Of a DNA stretch of 64,000 bases, positions 52,336-60,075 are shown in pieces. Origin of the DNA: CAYUTA01 sp964447605 (GTDB lineage: Bacteria; Bacillota; Clostridia; Christensenellales; CAG-138). The stretch's first letter is position 1. Each line of letters begins with the position of its first letter. The translations under genes were made by a program, and so were the position numbers. The DNA lies in NCBI GenBank assembly GCA_964447605.1, contig CAYUTA010000009.1:1-64000 (forward strand), in the 5' to 3' direction. The notes under the pieces were generated by a model. That model was not told the origin of the DNA. It saw nothing but the letters and a program-made list of their open reading frames with translations, and did no database searches.

Positions 52336-53229
52336 TCACTCCTTTATTGTAATCCAGTATTTATCCAGCAGGCGCAGCGGCCGGTAAACCATCTTGGAAT
52401 ACCGCAGCCCCTCGTCGCCGGAATCATCCTCGCGGTTGATATACCGCGTCTGCGGCTCGGCGGCATACTGCGCAAACCGGGAAACAATGGCCTGATACGA
52501 TCCCGCATAATCGGTGCGCGCTTTTTCAACATGCACATAAAGCGTGTCGCCCACCGTCTCGCCGATGGCGAGCGCCACAACCGTTCCCTTCGTCTCAATA
52601 TAGCCCGCCTTCTGCCCCAGCGCAAGCGCATCGTGCAGCAGTTCCTGCGCGCGCATCATTTCCTCCACCTCAATGGGCTTGTCGATGGGGGCAACCTGCT
52701 GATATGCGGCGAGAAAGCCCTTTGCCATTGGCAGCGTTTCCGCCGTAACGGGCACAAAGCGGTGCGACGGATTTTCCTTTTTAAAGCGATTATAATGGTT
52801 GCGCTGGGTATGGTATTTCTTGCCCGGAAAGGTGATCAACGGCTCCAGGTCATACAGGTAATCCGCCCACTTGCGCAGCGCGCGCGTCTTGGCGCGGACG
52901 CCGTAACGTGCCTGCAAAACCCCCGCGCCTTCCTCCGGCACGGCGCAATACAGCAACGGCACGCCCCGCGCGGCCGCGTCGGCCTCGACGGCTTCCAGCG
53001 CGGCACGGAGATTTCCGCTGCCCACGGGATACATATAGCCGATTTGCCCGCTTTCATCGAGCAAAGTCATAACGAGCATGCCGGCCACAACGGCAAATTG
53101 GGAATGCATATAGGCACGCCACTGAAAGATTGCCCCTGGCGCATAATCGCTTGTCCGAAATGTCCGGCCGGCCAGGTACGGGCGCAGCGTTTCCATCGAA
53201 TCAAGCGTAACAGATGAGAGCGAAAGCAT
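52336..53229 (-). CDS. DUF2156 domain-containing protein
   Basis: A 297-residue cytoplasmic protein of the DUF2156 family, related to the C-terminal domain of phosphatidylglycerol lysyltransferases and the GNAT fold. Family-like segments are YLYDLEPLITFPGKKYHTQRNHYNRFKKENP, the characteristic charged motif, and a C-terminal GDTLYVHVEKARTDYAGSYQAIVSRFAQ. It lacks the transmembrane flippase part, so it is probably an aminoacyl- or acyltransferase-like enzyme. AAGGAGAATT precedes the ATG. It forms a pair with the nitroreductase gene downstream. Confidence 0.87.
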   Translation of the reverse strand: MLSLSSVTLDSMETLRPYLAGRTFRTSDYAPGAIFQWRAYMHSQFAVVAGMLVMTLLDESGQIGYMYPVGSGNLRAALEAVEADAAARGVPLLYCAVPEEGAGVLQARYGVRAKTRALRKWADYLYDLEPLITFPGKKYHTQRNHYNRFKKENPSHRFVPVTAETLPMAKGFLAAYQQVAPIDKPIEVEEMMRAQELLHDALALGQKAGYIETKGTVVALAIGETVGDTLYVHVEKARTDYAGSYQAIVSRFAQYAAEPQTRYINREDDSGDEGLRYSKMVYRPLRLLDKYWITIKE

Positions 53230-53407
53230 AATTCTCCTTCATATCCGTTCCATTTACGGATGCAGTATAACACATTCATCCTAAACCCGCAATATATTGA
53301 ATTTTGCAGAAAATTTCATTGATTGTACATTTTTCACGACCACAGGACGGTTAGGATATGGTATGATGCATATGCAAACAATAGTTCGTATAAGGAGGAA
53401 TGCCCCC

Positions 53408-53791
53408 ATGAAATTCGTAGCTTTTACTGACATTCGAAAAGAGGCGCTCGAACGTCTGCTGTCTTACCGGACGGACCGGCAGATGATCCATGTGCGCGGC
53501 CGGGGCGCACGCCAGCGCGCCAAGCTTGCCTGCTGGGTGCGGGCCGTCGAACAGGTGCTGGCCATGTATCGGGAAATTCAGCCGGAAAAAGCGCGCGCAA
53601 TGGAACGTATTTTTGGTTTGAGCCACCCCGTGCCGCGCTGCAGGAACAATCGTACCCGCATGCTTGCGCTGGCGGAGGATTTCTGCGTGGCCGAATCCAC
53701 GATGTACAAATGGCGCGATGAGATCATTTTTGCCACCATGCTTGCCGCGGCGCAAAGCGGCGCGCTCAAGCCGTTTCAACAGAAGGATTGA
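53408..53791 (+). CDS. Small helix-turn-helix protein
   Basis: A 127-residue protein whose C-terminal half reads RTRMLALAEDFCVAESTMYKWRDEIIFATMLAAA, a sigma-region-4-like or ArpU-type helix-turn-helix. The N-terminal half is helical and basic. Phage- and clostridial transcription-activator-type proteins look similar; I assign only DNA binding. AAGGAGG precedes ATG 53408. An upstream TATGAT may be its -10. Its stop overlaps a possible TTG start of the following metalloprotease gene. Confidence 0.6.
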   Translation: MKFVAFTDIRKEALERLLSYRTDRQMIHVRGRGARQRAKLACWVRAVEQVLAMYREIQPEKARAMERIFGLSHPVPRCRNNRTRMLALAEDFCVAESTMYKWRDEIIFATMLAAAQSGALKPFQQKD

Positions 53792-53823
53792 CCCGCGCAC
53801 TCGAACGTGGTATTTTGAAAGCA

Positions 53824-54504
53824 ATGCAGGAACTTGTACTCGGCGGCGTTTGCTTCACGGTCGAGAAAAAGCGCATCAAGAACATGTATCTGCGCGTCCA
53901 GCCGCCGGACGGGCGCGTGTTGCTGACCGCGCCAAAGCGTATGCCGGACGCGGCCATCGAGCAGTTTGCCCGCGCGCGTCTGCCATGGGTACAAAGGCAC
54001 CTCGCGCAGTTCGGGCATCGGCCCGCTCCCCGCTATGAAAGCGGCGAAATACTGTATCTGTGGGGAAAGCCGTATCCGCTCGAAGTCGTTCCGGCCGACG
54101 GACGCATGCGCATCGAGCTGCATGGCGGCAGTATCCTCCTGTTTGCACCGGAGGACAGCACGTCGGAAAAACGCAGCGCGGCGCTGGAAAACTGGTACCG
54201 CAGACAGCTTGCCGCCGCCGCGGAGAACGCCCTTCCCCGGCTCGAGCAAACCGTTGGAAAACGCGCTTCCACGCTGCGCATTCGCAACATGACCACACGC
54301 TGGGGCACCTGCAACACCGCAACCGGTGCAATTACGCTCAATTTGCAGCTGGCCGGGCGTGCGCCGGAATTTTTGGAGTATGTAATCGTGCATGAGCTAA
54401 CCCACTTGCATGAGCCCGGTCACAACGCGCGATTCTACGCATGGATGGATATGGTTTACCCCGGCTGGAAACAGGTGCGCAGGCGGCTCAAAAGCGGCGA
54501 CTGA
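53824..54504 (+). CDS. YgjP-like (M48-related, DUF45) zinc metallopeptidase
   Basis: A 226-residue cytoplasmic protein of the YgjP/DUF45 family. The metal motif HELTHLHEPGHNARFY supplies the HExxH-like HELTH and the later His, and the preceding MTTRWGTCNTATGAITLNLQL is the family's second conserved block. Such proteins accompany restriction or RNA-repair genes in some genomes, but function is unproven. I prefer ATG 53824 because the usual N-terminus begins about there. An alternative is TTG 53788, which overlaps the stop of the preceding gene. Confidence 0.87.
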   Translation: MQELVLGGVCFTVEKKRIKNMYLRVQPPDGRVLLTAPKRMPDAAIEQFARARLPWVQRHLAQFGHRPAPRYESGEILYLWGKPYPLEVVPADGRMRIELHGGSILLFAPEDSTSEKRSAALENWYRRQLAAAAENALPRLEQTVGKRASTLRIRNMTTRWGTCNTATGAITLNLQLAGRAPEFLEYVIVHELTHLHEPGHNARFYAWMDMVYPGWKQVRRRLKSGD

Positions 54505-54568
54505 ATGTACCGCACGAAAATAAGCGGGCAATGCGTCCATTCAAGTACTATGCAAGGAGGGAATTCCA

Positions 54569-54895
54569 ATGGAGTCAATGGAATACAACGCGCAGCAGGC
54601 GCAACAATTCATTATGGAGCAGTTTTCGCGGCAGGGCGATTTTCTGGAACTGTTTTCTGCAGACGCGCTTGATGCGCTCGTTGGCGAGGTCATGGCGCTC
54701 GACGAGGCGTATATGCAGACAAGCGGGGCCGACGACGGCGCGGTTTATGACGACGACGATGCGTACGACTATATGTACGAACGCCTGTGCGCAGCGCACC
54801 CGGAGCACAGGATGTATATGATGCGGTTCGTTGAAGATTACATGGAGTTCAACGAGCGGTATCTTGAACGCGTCGGCGCAATTGAGTGGGAGTAA
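54569..54895 (+). CDS. Small acidic protein of unknown function
   Basis: A 108-residue strongly acidic helical protein with no cysteines and with aromatic-rich ends (DDDDAYDYMYERL, YMMRFVEDYMEFNERYLERVGAIEWE). I recognise no family. CAAGGAGGGAATTCC precedes the ATG, so the gene is very likely translated. It stands 64 bases after the metallopeptidase gene and may be cotranscribed. Confidence 0.6.
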   Translation: MESMEYNAQQAQQFIMEQFSRQGDFLELFSADALDALVGEVMALDEAYMQTSGADDGAVYDDDDAYDYMYERLCAAHPEHRMYMMRFVEDYMEFNERYLERVGAIEWE

Positions 54896-55279
54896 ATAAA
54901 ACTATCCCGGAAACCCGCCGACGACTGGGTTTTCGGAATCTGTTTTATAGACGTTTGGGGGAGCTTTATTCTGCGTAACCATTGGTTGGCGGGCATATAT
55001 CTGCGCCCGGGTCAGTCATGTTGTTTTTTAGTGGAAGCGCGCTGCAAACACAGGATTTTCATGTCGCCGCTTTGTGCGGATGCTATGGCGCCTTTCCCGC
55101 ATGATTTCCGTTTGGAATTGACTGAGCAAGTCCGGCGGCAACACACCGATACAGCAAAAAACCGCGCCCGTTCAGGACACAGACGGGCGCGGTTTCATTG
55201 CAACAGGGTGATTTGCATGGCCCGGGCGGGCGTTCTCCCTTCTCCCCATGCCCATCCGGCGTGTGGCGGGAAATTCTCA
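54896..55279. other. Gene-free interval before the rnf terminator
   Basis: No credible gene is present in these 384 bases. The only strong element is the rnf terminator at 55153-55193. The left part (54900-55140) contains a few short stems but nothing I can name. Confidence 0.5.
55153..55193 (-). terminator. Terminator of the rnf operon
   Basis: On the minus strand AAACCGCGCCCGT (complement of 55181-55193) pairs perfectly with ACGGGCGCGGTTT (complement of 55157-55169), giving a 13-base-pair stem followed by TTTGCTG. It lies about 90 bases after the rnfB stop, a textbook terminator closing rnfCDEAB. Confidence 0.9.
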
Positions 55280-56125
55280 TTATGCTTCCGCCCGACCAAT
55301 CAGACTCGGCTCAAGATAGAAGTTTTCAATGCAGTGCATGGGGCAGCCCTTAACGCACGCGCCGCAACGGGTACAGGTATCATAATTGATCTCCGCAACC
55401 CCGTCCACGACATGGATGGAATCCGACGGACAGTTCTTTTCGCAGCGCTTACAGCCGACACAGGCGGTTTTACACTGTAAGCGGGCAATTCTGCCGACGG
55501 CCTTATTGCGGCATGCGACCATAACGGTCTGATGCCGTGGCAGCAAATCGATGATGGCGCGCGGGCAGGTCTTTGTACACATGCCGCAGCCGGTGCACCG
55601 GTTCTCATCGATTACGGCAACGTTGTCTGCAATCTCGATTGCATTGAATTTACACGCTTTTACACAGTCGCCCAGCCCAATACAGCCAAACTCACAAAGC
55701 TTGGGTCCGCCCGCAATGCCCGCCGCGGCCCGGCACGATTGCAGCCCGCCATAGGCATAGCGATAGCTGACGTTCTCGCTGGTGCCATGGCAGCGGATCC
55801 GCGCCACAACGGGATCGCCCGTCTCCACGGTCATGCCCATAATCCCGGCAATGGCTTTGGCCGCCTTTGCGCCGCCCGCGGGACAGCCGTCCGGCGTTGC
55901 CTCTCCGCTGACGACCGCCGCGGCAAACGCATCACAGCCGGAAAAGCCGCACGCGCCGCAGTTTGCGCCGCCAAGCTGCTCACGGACGCGCGCGACGCGC
56001 GCGTCGGTTTTAACGGCAAACCTTTTGTCCACAAACGAGAGCAGCAGGCCAAATAGTATGCCGAGTCCGCCCAGCGCGGCGACGGCATAGAGAATAGGAA
56101 GCATCATACCGGCCACCTCCTTCAT
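55280..56125 (-). CDS. rnfB: Rnf complex subunit B, ferredoxin-type
   Basis: RnfB carries electrons from reduced ferredoxin into the Rnf complex. The 281-residue protein starts with a membrane helix (MLPILYAVAALGGLGILFGLLL). It then has the 4Fe-4S cluster domain LGGANCGACGFSGCDAFA, and after a linker the ferredoxin clusters CTGCGMCTKTCP, CVGCKRCEKNCP and CTRCGACVKGCP, as usual. It is the last gene, overlapping rnfA by four bases. The clusters and order are as expected for an intact subunit. Confidence 0.95.
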   Translation of the reverse strand: MKEVAGMMLPILYAVAALGGLGILFGLLLSFVDKRFAVKTDARVARVREQLGGANCGACGFSGCDAFAAAVVSGEATPDGCPAGGAKAAKAIAGIMGMTVETGDPVVARIRCHGTSENVSYRYAYGGLQSCRAAAGIAGGPKLCEFGCIGLGDCVKACKFNAIEIADNVAVIDENRCTGCGMCTKTCPRAIIDLLPRHQTVMVACRNKAVGRIARLQCKTACVGCKRCEKNCPSDSIHVVDGVAEINYDTCTRCGACVKGCPMHCIENFYLEPSLIGRAEA

Positions 56126-56706
56126 ACCAGTCCGTTAAAGCCCATGAACGCAACGCTCATCAGCCCGGCAATCATCAGTGAAATCGGGAACCCCTTGAGC
56201 GGCGCGGGGATATCGGCCGCCTCGAGCCGCTCCCGCACGCCGGCCATGAGCACAATGGCCAGCAAAAAGCCCAGCGCGCCGAACACGCCGTTGAGCACGG
56301 AATAAAACAGGTTCAGTCCCTCGGTAACATTGAGGATGGTCACGCCCAGCACCGCGCAGTTGGTGGTAATCAGCGGCAGATAGATGCCCAGCGCGCCGTA
56401 CAGCGAGGGTGCGGACTTCTTCAAAAACATCTCCACCACCTGCACAAGGCTCGCAATGACCAGGATGAAGCAGATGGTATCGAGGTACGTGATATCGAGC
56501 GGCTCGAGCACCCAGTGGTATACCAGATAGGTGAACAGGCTCGCAAGCGCCATGACGAATGTGACCGCCAGCCCCATGCCAAACGCCGTCTCAACCTTGC
56601 CGGAAACGCCGAGGAACGGGCAGCAGCCTAAAAAGCGTGAGAAAATAAAGTTATTTGTCAGCACACAGCTGACCATGAACAAAAGAATCTTGACAATCTC
56701 GTTCAT
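56122..56706 (-). CDS. rnfA: Rnf complex subunit A
   Basis: An integral membrane subunit of 194 residues with six helices. NNFIFSRFLGCCPFLGVSGKVETAFGMG near the N-terminus and GIYLPLITTNCAVLGVTI in the middle are the RnfA signatures, including cysteines for a membrane-embedded 2Fe-2S cluster shared with RnfE. It overlaps both neighbours by four bases. Confidence 0.95.
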   Translation of the reverse strand: MNEIVKILLFMVSCVLTNNFIFSRFLGCCPFLGVSGKVETAFGMGLAVTFVMALASLFTYLVYHWVLEPLDITYLDTICFILVIASLVQVVEMFLKKSAPSLYGALGIYLPLITTNCAVLGVTILNVTEGLNLFYSVLNGVFGALGFLLAIVLMAGVRERLEAADIPAPLKGFPISLMIAGLMSVAFMGFNGLV

Positions 56707-57338
56707 TCCGGCTTTGCCTCCTTCCGCTTCTCCACCTTTTTCGTAACTACGTTGATCACCGCCAGCATCAGCCCGTATACAAGGAACCCGCCCGCGGGCA
56801 GGATGAGCAGCAGCATCGGCTGGAACGACGCGCCGAATACCTGCGCGCCAAAGGCCGTTCCGTTGCCAAACAGCTCGCGAATCGCGCCCATGAGCGTAAT
56901 GGCCAGCGTAAAGCCCAGGCCCATGCCGACGCCATCGACCGCGCTTAACAGCACGCTGTTTTTGCTGGCAAACGCCTCTGCGCGCGCAAGGATGATGCAG
57001 TTGACCACGATGAGCGGAATGAACATGCCGAGGCTTGCGTATAGGCTCGGCAGATACGCCTGCATCAGCATCTGCACCATCGTAACGAACGTGCAGATGA
57101 CCACGATGAACGCGGGAATGCGCACCTTACCGGGAATCACGTTGCGCAGCAGCGAAATGACCACGTTGCTGCCGATGAGCACGAACGTTGCCGCCGCACC
57201 CATGCCGAGCCCATTGATGGCGCTTGTGGTCACGGCCATCGTTGGGCAGGCGCCCAGCACCAGCCGGAACGTGGGATTTTCATGAATAATGCCGTTGAGG
57301 AACACCGTCTTTAAGGAGGTTTTCCCTTCCATCGTCAT
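56703..57338 (-). CDS. rnfE: Rnf complex subunit E
   Basis: An integral membrane subunit homologous to RnfA, 211 residues, with GIIHENPTFRLVLGACPTMAVTTSAINGLGMG, the cysteine-bearing first half, and the related FIPLIVVNCIILARAEAFASKN segment in the middle. With RnfA it forms an inverted-topology pair. Its ATG overlaps the rnfD stop by four bases, so rnfD and rnfE are directly coupled and no rnfG lies between them. Confidence 0.95.
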   Translation of the reverse strand: MTMEGKTSLKTVFLNGIIHENPTFRLVLGACPTMAVTTSAINGLGMGAAATFVLIGSNVVISLLRNVIPGKVRIPAFIVVICTFVTMVQMLMQAYLPSLYASLGMFIPLIVVNCIILARAEAFASKNSVLLSAVDGVGMGLGFTLAITLMGAIRELFGNGTAFGAQVFGASFQPMLLLILPAGGFLVYGLMLAVINVVTKKVEKRKEAKPE

Positions 57339-58303
57339 TTGCCCTCCTTCGTCTGGGGTTGCGCAGTTGCGCTTTTTTTCAGCCTTTCGGACCTCTCCTG
57401 CCCGTAGACCCTCATCCTTGTTGCCCGGTCGATCAGCGGCGTGGCAATGTTCATCAGCAGCACGCCGTAGGTCGTTCCCTCCGGATAGCTTCCAAATGCG
57501 CGGATCAGCGCGATGATCAGCCCCCCGCCCGCAGCGTAGATCAGCTTGCCGGGAACAGACATGGGACTTGTGGTATAGTCGGTCGCCATGAACACCGCGC
57601 CAAAGAGCACGCTGCCGGTCAACAGCCCCTCAAGGGGATCGCGGCCAAGCAGCAGCGTAAACAGCGCGAACGATGCAAGCATGGTGATGGGAATGTGCCA
57701 GGTGATGGTTTTGCGCACAAGCAGATAGACCAGGCCGATGAGGATGCCGAGCTTGCAGACCTCGCCGATGGACCCCGGCATGCGGCCGACAAACAGATCG
57801 AGCATGGAGAGGTCCGGCGCGCCGGATTCGGCCAGCGGCGTGGCGCTCGAAACCGCGTCAAAGGGCGTAACATAGGCCTTGGCCGCCATAAGCGCGGGCC
57901 ATGAGGCAAGCAGCACGGCGCGCGCCGTCATGGCTGGATTGACAAAATTATCCCCGATGCCACCGAACAGCTGCTTGACCAGCAGGATGGCTACGGCCGC
58001 GCCCAGAACAATCATCCACCACGGCGCGGTGGGCGGCAGGCAGAGCGCCAGAATCAGTCCTGTGACCACGGCTGAAAGATCGTTGATGCGGATGGGTTTA
58101 TGCGCAAGCTTCTGCCAGAGATATTCGCACAGCACGCACGCCGCAACGCTGATGAGAATCACCCGCGCCGCGTCCCAGCCAAACAGCCAGACGCCCGCAA
58201 GCGCGCACGGCATGAGCGCGGTAATCACGTCGAGCATCAGGAGCGCGGTGCTGTCCTTGGCCCGGACATGCGGCGCGGAGGAAACAAAAAACAGCTTGTC
58301 CAT
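57335..58303 (-). CDS. rnfD: Rnf complex subunit D
   Basis: A membrane subunit of 322 residues with about nine helices. Thr 155 in VSSATPLAES is the expected covalent FMN attachment site (SGAT/SxATP motif), and SGAPDLSMLDLFVGRMPGSIGEVCKLGILIG follows as in the NqrB/RnfD family. RnfD is part of the membrane core that couples electron flow to ion movement. It begins three bases after rnfC stops and overlaps rnfE. RnfG normally docks here with a second covalent FMN, but its gene is absent. Confidence 0.94.
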   Translation of the reverse strand: MDKLFFVSSAPHVRAKDSTALLMLDVITALMPCALAGVWLFGWDAARVILISVAACVLCEYLWQKLAHKPIRINDLSAVVTGLILALCLPPTAPWWMIVLGAAVAILLVKQLFGGIGDNFVNPAMTARAVLLASWPALMAAKAYVTPFDAVSSATPLAESGAPDLSMLDLFVGRMPGSIGEVCKLGILIGLVYLLVRKTITWHIPITMLASFALFTLLLGRDPLEGLLTGSVLFGAVFMATDYTTSPMSVPGKLIYAAGGGLIIALIRAFGSYPEGTTYGVLLMNIATPLIDRATRMRVYGQERSERLKKSATAQPQTKEGK

Positions 58304-58306
58304 GTG

Positions 58307-59626
58307 TTACTTCCTCCCCCTTGCGGCCAACTCTTCTCTGGCGGCTTTAAAGCTGGCGGTCAGATGCCTTCTGGCCGGGCAGATATAGGAGCACGAGCCG
58401 CACAGCACACAGTCGAGCAGCCCGTCCTCCCTGGCACGGTTCAGATCGCCGCGGTCGATATCGGAACGGATCAGATACGGATACAGCGCGATGGGGCACG
58501 TTGTCACGCAGCGCCCACAGCGGATGCAGGCCGTTTCTTCGATAATGGCGGACTGCTTTTGATCAAGGACGAGTATCCCGTTGTTGGCCTTGGTAACCAC
58601 CGCGGAAAGGTTCGGCGCGCAGGGTGCCGTCATCGGTCCGCCGGCAAGCACCTTTGCAGCATGCTCGCCCAGGCCACCGCAATCGGCAATCACATCCTCA
58701 TAGACGGCCCCGACGGGCAGCCGCAGGTTGGCCGGTTCGCCGACGCAGCCGGTGACCGTCGTAATACGGCTGACCAGCGGCTTGCCGAGCGTCACCGCGT
58801 CGCAGATGGCCGCGGCGGTGCTGACGTTGAATACCAGCGCGTGCGCGTCGACCGGCAGCTTGCCGCGCGGGACCTGTCTGCCGGTAACCACCTCGATCAG
58901 CTGTTTTTCACTGCCCTGCGGGTATTTGGTCTTCAGCGCGACGATCTCCACGCCCTCGCGCCCTTTTGCGGCGTTTTTCATGGCGGCGACGGCGGCGGGC
59001 TTATTGTCCTCAATCGCAATTACGCCGCGCGCCACGCCCGTTGCACGCAAAATGAGACGCAGCCCGTCCACAATGCGCTGCGGCTCCTCGAGCATCAGGC
59101 GGTAGTCGGCCGTCAGGTACGGCTCGCACTCCACGCCGTTGAGAATCACCGTATCGGCATACTTGCCCTCGGGAATTGCAAGCTTGATATGCGTTGGAAA
59201 CGCCGCGCCGCCCATTCCGCAGATACCCGCAGCCTTCACGGCGGCAACGATTTCTTCTGCGGGCGCATGCTCCGCGCCGCCAAGCGGCTTAAGCTCCACC
59301 CATTCGTCAAGCATATCGCTCTCAATGCCGATGCAGAGCTCCGGCGCAGCGCGCAGAAGCTGCCGTCTGTCAACAAACGTAACCGTACCCGACACGCTGG
59401 CGTGCACCGGCAGACCCAGGCCGCCGACCGGTTCAGCAATGATTTGACCGGTTTTTACGTGATCGCCGACCTTGACGCACGGCGCGCTTGGCGCGCCAAG
59501 ATGCATGCCGACCGGCAGGACGACGCGGCCGGGTGAAAAGACGCGCACGGCGCAATTCGCGCTCATCGGCTTGCCTTCACCGGCTTCATGCAGCGGATAC
59601 ACACCGCCGCAGAACGATTTTCTCAA
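58307..59626 (-). CDS. rnfC: Rnf complex subunit C
   Basis: RnfC is the NADH-reacting soluble-side subunit, 439 residues. It has the N-terminal barrel-sandwich HLGAPSAPCVKVGDHVKTGQIIAEPVGGLGLPVHASVSGTV, an NqrF/NuoF-like NAD/FMN Rossmann region with GMGGAAFPTHIKL, and two 4Fe-4S motifs, CIRCGRCVTTCP and CVLCGSCSYICP. Translation most likely starts at TTG 59626, where GGAAGGGG is suitably placed and the product MRKSFCGGVYPLHEAGEG matches RnfC N-termini. The frame's earlier TTG at 59653 lacks a site. It is the first gene of rnfCDEAB. Confidence 0.94.
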   Translation of the reverse strand: MRKSFCGGVYPLHEAGEGKPMSANCAVRVFSPGRVVLPVGMHLGAPSAPCVKVGDHVKTGQIIAEPVGGLGLPVHASVSGTVTFVDRRQLLRAAPELCIGIESDMLDEWVELKPLGGAEHAPAEEIVAAVKAAGICGMGGAAFPTHIKLAIPEGKYADTVILNGVECEPYLTADYRLMLEEPQRIVDGLRLILRATGVARGVIAIEDNKPAAVAAMKNAAKGREGVEIVALKTKYPQGSEKQLIEVVTGRQVPRGKLPVDAHALVFNVSTAAAICDAVTLGKPLVSRITTVTGCVGEPANLRLPVGAVYEDVIADCGGLGEHAAKVLAGGPMTAPCAPNLSAVVTKANNGILVLDQKQSAIIEETACIRCGRCVTTCPIALYPYLIRSDIDRGDLNRAREDGLLDCVLCGSCSYICPARRHLTASFKAAREELAARGRK

Positions 59627-59671
59627 TATCGATACACCCCTTCCGATATGCAATCAAGCGGAACAAACCGA

Positions 59672-59705
59672 AAAAAGTATACGCCATATACTCTATATAC
59701 TCTTT
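59672..59705. promoter_or_regulatory. Operator-like half-sites near rnfC
   Basis: AAAAAGTATAC and repeated ATACTC-type half-sites: AGTATA (59676-59681) and TATACT (59687-59692) form one inverted repeat, and another ATACTCTTT lies at 59697-59705. The arms are the same as in the perfect palindrome at 59952-59976, about 280 bases away. Confidence 0.55.
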
Positions 59706-59745
59706 GCAGTGTGCCAAAATAGCGTTACGGCGGGATTGCCACCGA

Positions 59746-59856
59746 CAATCCGCAACGCAGACATACAGGAAAAAACTGACGAACGGCGCAATCCCCCGGG
59801 CCTGTGGGTCCGGAAGAAAAGGGTTCCGTGCATGGGCAAAGACGCAGGCACGTCCG
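59746..59856 (-). repeat. Intergenic repeat family R3, copy 2
   Basis: Read on the minus strand, this matches 21274-21391: CGGACGTGC, TTGCC, TTCCGG and CAGG-CCGG blocks in the same order, then an identical 21-base block (59746-59766). It lies within the rnf leader. Confidence 0.6.
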
Positions 59857-59951
59857 CCCACACCTTTGGCAGTTCTCCACCCGGAAGGCGCATGGCCGCG
59901 AGAGGCGAAGTGCCGTAAATCCATCAAATACAGCGTTTTTCGGCAGCCTCA

Positions 59952-59985
59952 AAAGAGTATACACTGTATACTCTTTATTTCCCAA
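59952..59985 (-). promoter_or_regulatory. rnf promoter with perfect 25-base palindrome
   Basis: Minus-strand TTGGGA (complement of 59980-59985) and TATACT (complement of 59956-59961) are 18 bases apart. The -10 lies inside a perfect inverted repeat: arms AAAGAGTATAC (59952-59962) and GTATACTCTTT (59966-59976) with a three-base centre. This is a strong operator candidate blocking the -10. The regulator is unknown. Confidence 0.65.
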
Positions 59986-60075
59986 TTATATATTATACTA
60001 TGAGCGGTTCGCTTTGTACAGCATAAGTTCGATCCAAATAATACCCGTGTGCATGTTGATTTTTGTTAAGGCAGG

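Larger units (their letters stand above)
59654..60075 (-). other. Long rnf 5' leader with operator-like palindromes and repeat R3
   Basis: From the predicted start near 59949, a leader of about 320 bases precedes rnfC. It contains R3 copy 2 (59746-59856) and ends in a second palindrome cluster at 59672-59705. I do not recognise a riboswitch class. No credible gene is present. The remaining 100 bases up to the amidase-like stop are AT-rich. Confidence 0.55.

Noticed and set aside
58100..59536. 478-codon plus-strand frame over rnfD/rnfC
   Set aside because: Antisense to rnf genes whose motifs are secure; no ribosome site or known domain.
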